A stretch of DNA of 20,186 nt from JBDZUZ01 sp040255445 (GTDB lineage: Bacteria > Planctomycetota > Phycisphaerae > Phycisphaerales > UBA1924): assembly GCA_040255445.1 (NCBI GenBank), contig JBDZUZ010000068.1, positions 1 through 20,186 on the forward strand. Direction: 5' to 3'. The translations under genes and the position numbers were made by a program. Shown here one piece after another: positions 17,567 through 20,186 of this stretch (position 1 is its first letter; each line of letters opens with the position of its first letter). The notes beneath the pieces were generated by a model, which saw only the letters and a list, made by a program, of their open reading frames with translations, ran no database searches and was not told where the DNA came from.

Positions 17567-18355
17567 TCAATCTGATCCGCCGACCTGAGCACCCTGGCCA
17601 CCCGCCAGGAACGCCTCCACCCCACTCGGGCGGGCATGAAAGGTCTCGCTGTAGTAGAGGAGCAAGAGTCGAAGGGCCCGCTCGACGGCCGCGTCCGATG
17701 CGCTCCCGTTCCCCATGCCGCCTCCGCCGCTGCCCGCGGCGAGCCGTCGCAGCAGTTCAACGGTCTCTCCCCGCACCCGCCACACCGGCTTACGGACGGA
17801 CGGACCCACCCGCGGATCGACCGTGATCCCGCCGCGGGACGGCACGAATCCGTAGGTCGTCGCGGGCTCAACGACCGCGCCAGTCAGAACATCCATCTCC
17901 AGTTCGGGCCGGTGGCCGGTCTCGTCGAGCACCAGCCAGAGCAGACCCAGCACCGCGACCCGATCCCCATCAGCCGAGCCGACAGCGCGGAGCGCGGCCA
18001 GGAGCCCATCGAAGAGCCGGGGGTGCGGGTCCTGCTCCGTGAGCGCGTGCGACACGAGTTCGACCGCGCACATGCCGGCGTAGAAGCCGCCCAGCGTCCG
18101 GCGGACGCCGGGGAAGAGTTCCTGCAGGTCCCACGCCGTCAAGAGCGAGAGCGTCTCGCCGGCCTTGAGACTCACGACCATCTCGCCGCGGGTCGGCACT
18201 TCCAGCCCGCCGGAGAACTTCGCGTTCTCGCGCTTGGCCCCCTTCGCCACCGCCCGCACCATGCCGGTCTCGCGTCCGAAGACCGAGACGGTCTGGCTGG
18301 TCTCCGACCAGTCCCACACACGCACGCAGATCGCCTGGTCGGTCACGGTCGGCAC
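17567..18355 (-). CDS. recO: DNA repair protein RecO
   Basis: RecO, with RecF and RecR, loads RecA onto SSB-coated single-stranded DNA. The OB-fold amino domain runs to about residue 80 (VSVFGRETGMVRAVAKGAKR, then LEVPTRGEM), followed by the helical domain with ALTEQDPHPRLFDGLLAAL. Many RecO proteins carry a Cys4 zinc site after the LGLAPEL-type segment. Here the segment reads TGHRPELEMDVLTGAV with no cysteines, although FVPSRGGI is kept. The 262-residue length is normal. The start is a GTG; the frame also has GTG at 18361. I chose 18355 because TACGCT (18367-18362) ends exactly 6 nt before it, as for other leaderless genes here. It is divergent from the dehydratase gene at 18409. Confidence 0.88.
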   Translation of the reverse strand: MPTVTDQAICVRVWDWSETSQTVSVFGRETGMVRAVAKGAKRENAKFSGGLEVPTRGEMVVSLKAGETLSLLTAWDLQELFPGVRRTLGGFYAGMCAVELVSHALTEQDPHPRLFDGLLAALRAVGSADGDRVAVLGLLWLVLDETGHRPELEMDVLTGAVVEPATTYGFVPSRGGITVDPRVGPSVRKPVWRVRGETVELLRRLAAGSGGGGMGNGSASDAAVERALRLLLLYYSETFHARPSGVEAFLAGGQGAQVGGSD

Positions 18356-18361
18356 GGGCAC

Positions 18362-18367
18362 AGCGTA
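18362..18367 (-). promoter_or_regulatory. -10 element of recO, leaderless type
   Basis: TACGCT on the minus strand ends 6 nt before the GTG at 18355 and directly abuts the GTG at 18361. The identical hexamer precedes the thiamine gene. If it is used, the transcript cannot include 18361 as a start codon. Confidence 0.4.
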
Positions 18368-18396
18368 GTGGGCTCGCCCCCGGGCGATCGCCGCCC

Positions 18397-18402
18397 TATC
18401 TT
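18397..18402 (+). promoter_or_regulatory. -10 element of the FabZ-like gene, leaderless type
   Basis: TATCTT lies exactly 6 nt before the ATG at 18409. It is 29 bp from the divergent recO -10 element, so the two promoters share about 30 bp of DNA and RNA polymerases could interfere. Confidence 0.5.
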
Positions 18403-18408
18403 CGGCCC

Positions 18409-18843
18409 ATGCGATTCGAGCTGATCGACCGCGTTCTCGAAGCCGGCCCCGAGCGGGCCGTGGCGATCAAACAGATCAGCCTCGCCGAGGAATACCTGCA
18501 GGATCACTTCCCCGGCTTCCCGGTGTTGCCCGGGGTCATGATGCTCGAGGCGATGGTGCAGACCGCGCGGCGGACCGGCGTCGCCGAGGCCGCGGCGGCT
18601 CCGGCTCCAATGGTGCTCGGCGGCGTCCGCGCGATGCGATATGGCCGGCTCGTCCAACCCGGCTCGACCCTCCGCATCGAGGTCGCGCTCCACAAGCGGC
18701 ACTCCGACACCGAGCTCGAATTCAAAGGCGAGGCCACGCTGATTGACCCCGCCCGCGGCGATCAGGGCGACGCACCTGTCGCCGTCTCGGGCCGGTTCAT
18801 CCTCCGGCCGATCCGGCTCGAGGCCCCCGCGGCTACCGCCTGA
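18409..18843 (+). CDS. FabZ-like 3-hydroxyacyl-ACP dehydratase
   Basis: This hot-dog enzyme would remove water from 3-hydroxyacyl-ACP. The 144-residue protein has the FabZ active-site stretch DHFPGFPVLPGVMMLEAMVQ, with His33 and Glu47 as the catalytic pair, and LIDRVLE at the amino end. The residue after the HFPG box is Phe where many have His or Asn. It lies in one direction with an ACP gene (122 nt downstream) and a second hot-dog gene, so a dedicated acyl-ACP substrate is likely (inference). Its relation to a housekeeping FabZ elsewhere in the genome cannot be judged. The start is at ATG 18409, with a leaderless-type promoter. Confidence 0.9.
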   Translation: MRFELIDRVLEAGPERAVAIKQISLAEEYLQDHFPGFPVLPGVMMLEAMVQTARRTGVAEAAAAPAPMVLGGVRAMRYGRLVQPGSTLRIEVALHKRHSDTELEFKGEATLIDPARGDQGDAPVAVSGRFILRPIRLEAPAATA

Positions 18844-18965
18844 GGGACCCCAACAGAAACCGGAGCCTCTCGCAGGGACGGCCGCGAGGTTCTACCATCC
18901 CGGCTCAGCCGCGGGCCGACAGCCCGTAACGCTCTTCACACAGCCACCTCTGGGGCCCCGGAACG

Positions 18966-19355
18966 ATGCAAAGAGACGAGATCTTCGACAAGGTGCGGGA
19001 TGTTCTGGTCGACGCCCTCGCGGTTGACGAGGACGATGTCACCCCGCAGGCCACCCTGACCGGGGACCTGGGCGCCGAGTCGATCGACTTCCTCGACATC
19101 GTCTTCAAGCTCGAGCAGGCCTTCGGGATCAAGATCGGGCAAGGCGAGCTCTTCCCTGAGAATCTCGCCCAGAACCCCGAGTACGTGAAGGACGGCAAGC
19201 TGACCCCCAAGGGCCTCGAGACCCTTAAGGCTCGCATGCCCCACGCCGACTTCAGCGCCATCGAGGCCGATCCGCAGATTGCCAAGGTCGGCGAGATCTT
19301 CACCGTCGATGCGCTGGTGAAGTTCGTCGAGGGCAAGCTCAAGGCCAAGGCCTGA
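18966..19355 (+). CDS. Atypical long acyl carrier protein
   Basis: An ACP carries acyl groups on a phosphopantetheine arm. Residues 1-55 are a clear ACP: LTGDLGAESIDFLDIVFKLEQAF, with Ser39 as the attachment site (ESI where most have DSL), followed by FGIKI. A typical ACP then continues about 20 residues to its end at 75-80. Here about 50 extra residues, including GELFPENLAQNPEYVKDGK and LTPKGLETLKARMPHAD, are inserted before a recognisable last helix (EIFTVDALVKFVEGK). The total is 129 residues. It sits between two hot-dog dehydratase genes on the same strand. The ATG at 18966 has only a weak GGAA 2 nt upstream. Confidence 0.88.
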   Translation: MQRDEIFDKVRDVLVDALAVDEDDVTPQATLTGDLGAESIDFLDIVFKLEQAFGIKIGQGELFPENLAQNPEYVKDGKLTPKGLETLKARMPHADFSAIEADPQIAKVGEIFTVDALVKFVEGKLKAKA

Positions 19356-19396
19356 GATAACGACACCGGGACGCCGCGAGACGGGAGCACACGCCG

Positions 19397-19912
19397 ATGC
19401 GGTGGATGTGGATTGATCGCATCGTTGAGCTCGTGCCGCGTGAGCGGATGGTCGCGATCAAGAATGTGAGCCTCGCGGAGGAACACCTCCACGACCACTT
19501 CGCCGCGACGGCGACCCGCGCGGCGATGCCGATCGTGCCCGGTTCGCTGCTGGTTGAAGGCATGGCGCAGACCGCGGGCATCCTTGTGGGCCATGCCAAC
19601 GGATTCAAAGAGAAGGTCGCCCTCGCGAAGATCGGCAAGGCCGAGTTCGAGCGCGATGTGATCCCGGGCTACACGGTCCGTTTCACCGCGACGATCCAGT
19701 CGCTCGACAAGGCCGGCGCTTCGACCGCGGGCGTGCTCGAGTTGATCGACCCGGCGACGCCGGGCGTTGCCCAGCCGCTCGGCCGCGTCGACCTGATGTT
19801 CAGCCATCTCGACCAGAACATGGCCGGCGCTGCGTTTCCCGAGCACAACTTCGTCTTCTCAGACAGCTTCCGCACGCTGCTGACGCTGAGCGGGATCAAG
19901 GCGGACTTCTGA
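19397..19912 (+). CDS. Hot-dog dehydratase, FabA/FabZ-like, with altered active-site loop
   Basis: The 171-residue protein is a paralogue of the product at 18409: both begin IDRxxE, then VAIK, SLAEE and DHF. The catalytic His34 and Glu54 (PGSLLVEGMAQTAG) can be placed. However, the PGxP element of FabZ (HFPGFPVLPG) is replaced by HF, twelve residues (AATATRAAMPIV), then PG, a 6-residue insertion. That could change substrate or chain-length choice. The end reads LGRVDLMFSHLDQN, then NFVFSDSFRTLLTLSG, rather than a normal FabZ end. The ATG at 19397 has GGGAG 9 nt upstream. It follows the ACP by 41 nt, so the two are probably co-transcribed, and converges on aroE. Confidence 0.86.
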   Translation: MRWMWIDRIVELVPRERMVAIKNVSLAEEHLHDHFAATATRAAMPIVPGSLLVEGMAQTAGILVGHANGFKEKVALAKIGKAEFERDVIPGYTVRFTATIQSLDKAGASTAGVLELIDPATPGVAQPLGRVDLMFSHLDQNMAGAAFPEHNFVFSDSFRTLLTLSGIKADF

Positions 19913-19955
19913 TCCGGCGGTGATCTTGCGTGCTTGAGTCAACGTGCCGCGGCGA

Positions 19956-20186
19956 TTACTTCGCCCCGAGCCGCTCCCGCACCACCCGATCAAACAGCCC
20001 CAAGGGCGCTGCGTGCCCGGTCCAGGCCTCGAACTGCGCGGCCGCCTGCCGCGTGAACATCTCGACGCCATCGATCGTCGCGAGCCCTCGCTCGGCCGCC
20101 GCGGCGAGAAGCGGCGTGCGTATTGGGTTGTAGACCGTGTCGACCACGACCGCGGTTGATGCCAGACCTTCGATCACACCCGCCGG
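19956..20186 (-). CDS. aroE: Shikimate dehydrogenase, C-terminal fragment (cut by window edge)
   Basis: AroE reduces 3-dehydroshikimate to shikimate with NADPH. Only the last 76 codons are inside the window; the frame is open through base 20186. Conserved text is VVVDTVYNPIRTPLLAAA, then ATIDGVEMFTRQAAAQFEAWTG, the usual end of the NADP-binding domain and helical tail. Whether this is a lone AroE or the end of a fused AroD-AroE protein (known in planctomycetes) cannot be told. The stop at 19956 is 43 bp from the end of the convergent hot-dog gene. Confidence 0.9.
   Translation of the reverse strand, partial: PAGVIEGLASTAVVVDTVYNPIRTPLLAAAAERGLATIDGVEMFTRQAAAQFEAWTGHAAPLGLFDRVVRERLGAK

Overview
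The window looks like chromosomal DNA of a high-GC planctomycete, most likely of the Phycisphaerae type. That call rests on three things seen together: a surface protein that opens with an LEPR-XLL sorting-type motif, a small MJ0042-like zinc-finger protein, and an FHA protein with an Ala/Lys/Pro linker and acidic tail. The rest is mostly single-copy core metabolism. I see no insertion sequence, prophage gene, CRISPR array, rRNA or convincing tRNA.

Layout. Bases 1-1369 (minus strand) hold the head of the S10 ribosomal operon, rpsJ then rplC. The spacers are unusually long and structured, and a sigma70-like promoter lies upstream. A divergent exported protein of unknown function (1686-3107) and ruvB (3178-4221) follow on the plus strand. 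Bases 4252-8294 are a minus-strand operon transcribed purA, uppS, cdsA, then a coiled-coil/zinc-ribbon protein. A small zinc-finger gene (8532-8738) converges on an FHA-domain gene (8802-9341). hemW (9445-10728, non-ATG start) overlaps the end of an RluA-type pseudouridine synthase gene (10645-11523) tail to tail by 84 bp. Upstream of that lies a degenerate 6-phosphogluconolactonase-like gene (11571-12371). A fused ThiD2-ThiE thiamine gene (12471-13541) converges on the LEPR-XLL repeat protein (13563-15035). Then come an M16 metallopeptidase (15206-16429), an HDOD protein (16486-17433, minus), recO (minus) and, divergently, a three-gene set of FabZ-like dehydratase, an unusually long acyl carrier protein and a second hot-dog dehydratase (18409-19912). 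The 3' part of aroE (minus) closes the window.

How genes work together. uppS (undecaprenyl carrier) and cdsA (CDP-diacylglycerol) supply envelope lipid intermediates from the purA operon. ruvB and recO both serve recombination. The dehydratase-ACP-dehydratase set looks like a small dedicated acyl-chain module.

The two most interesting signals are these. First, six genes carry a -10-like hexamer exactly 6 nt before the start codon and no clear Shine-Dalgarno sequence, which predicts transcripts starting at the first base of the coding region. Second, the ACP is about 50 residues longer than usual and sits between two paralogous hot-dog dehydratases, one with an altered active-site loop. Nothing here amounts to a proven new defence or mobile system.
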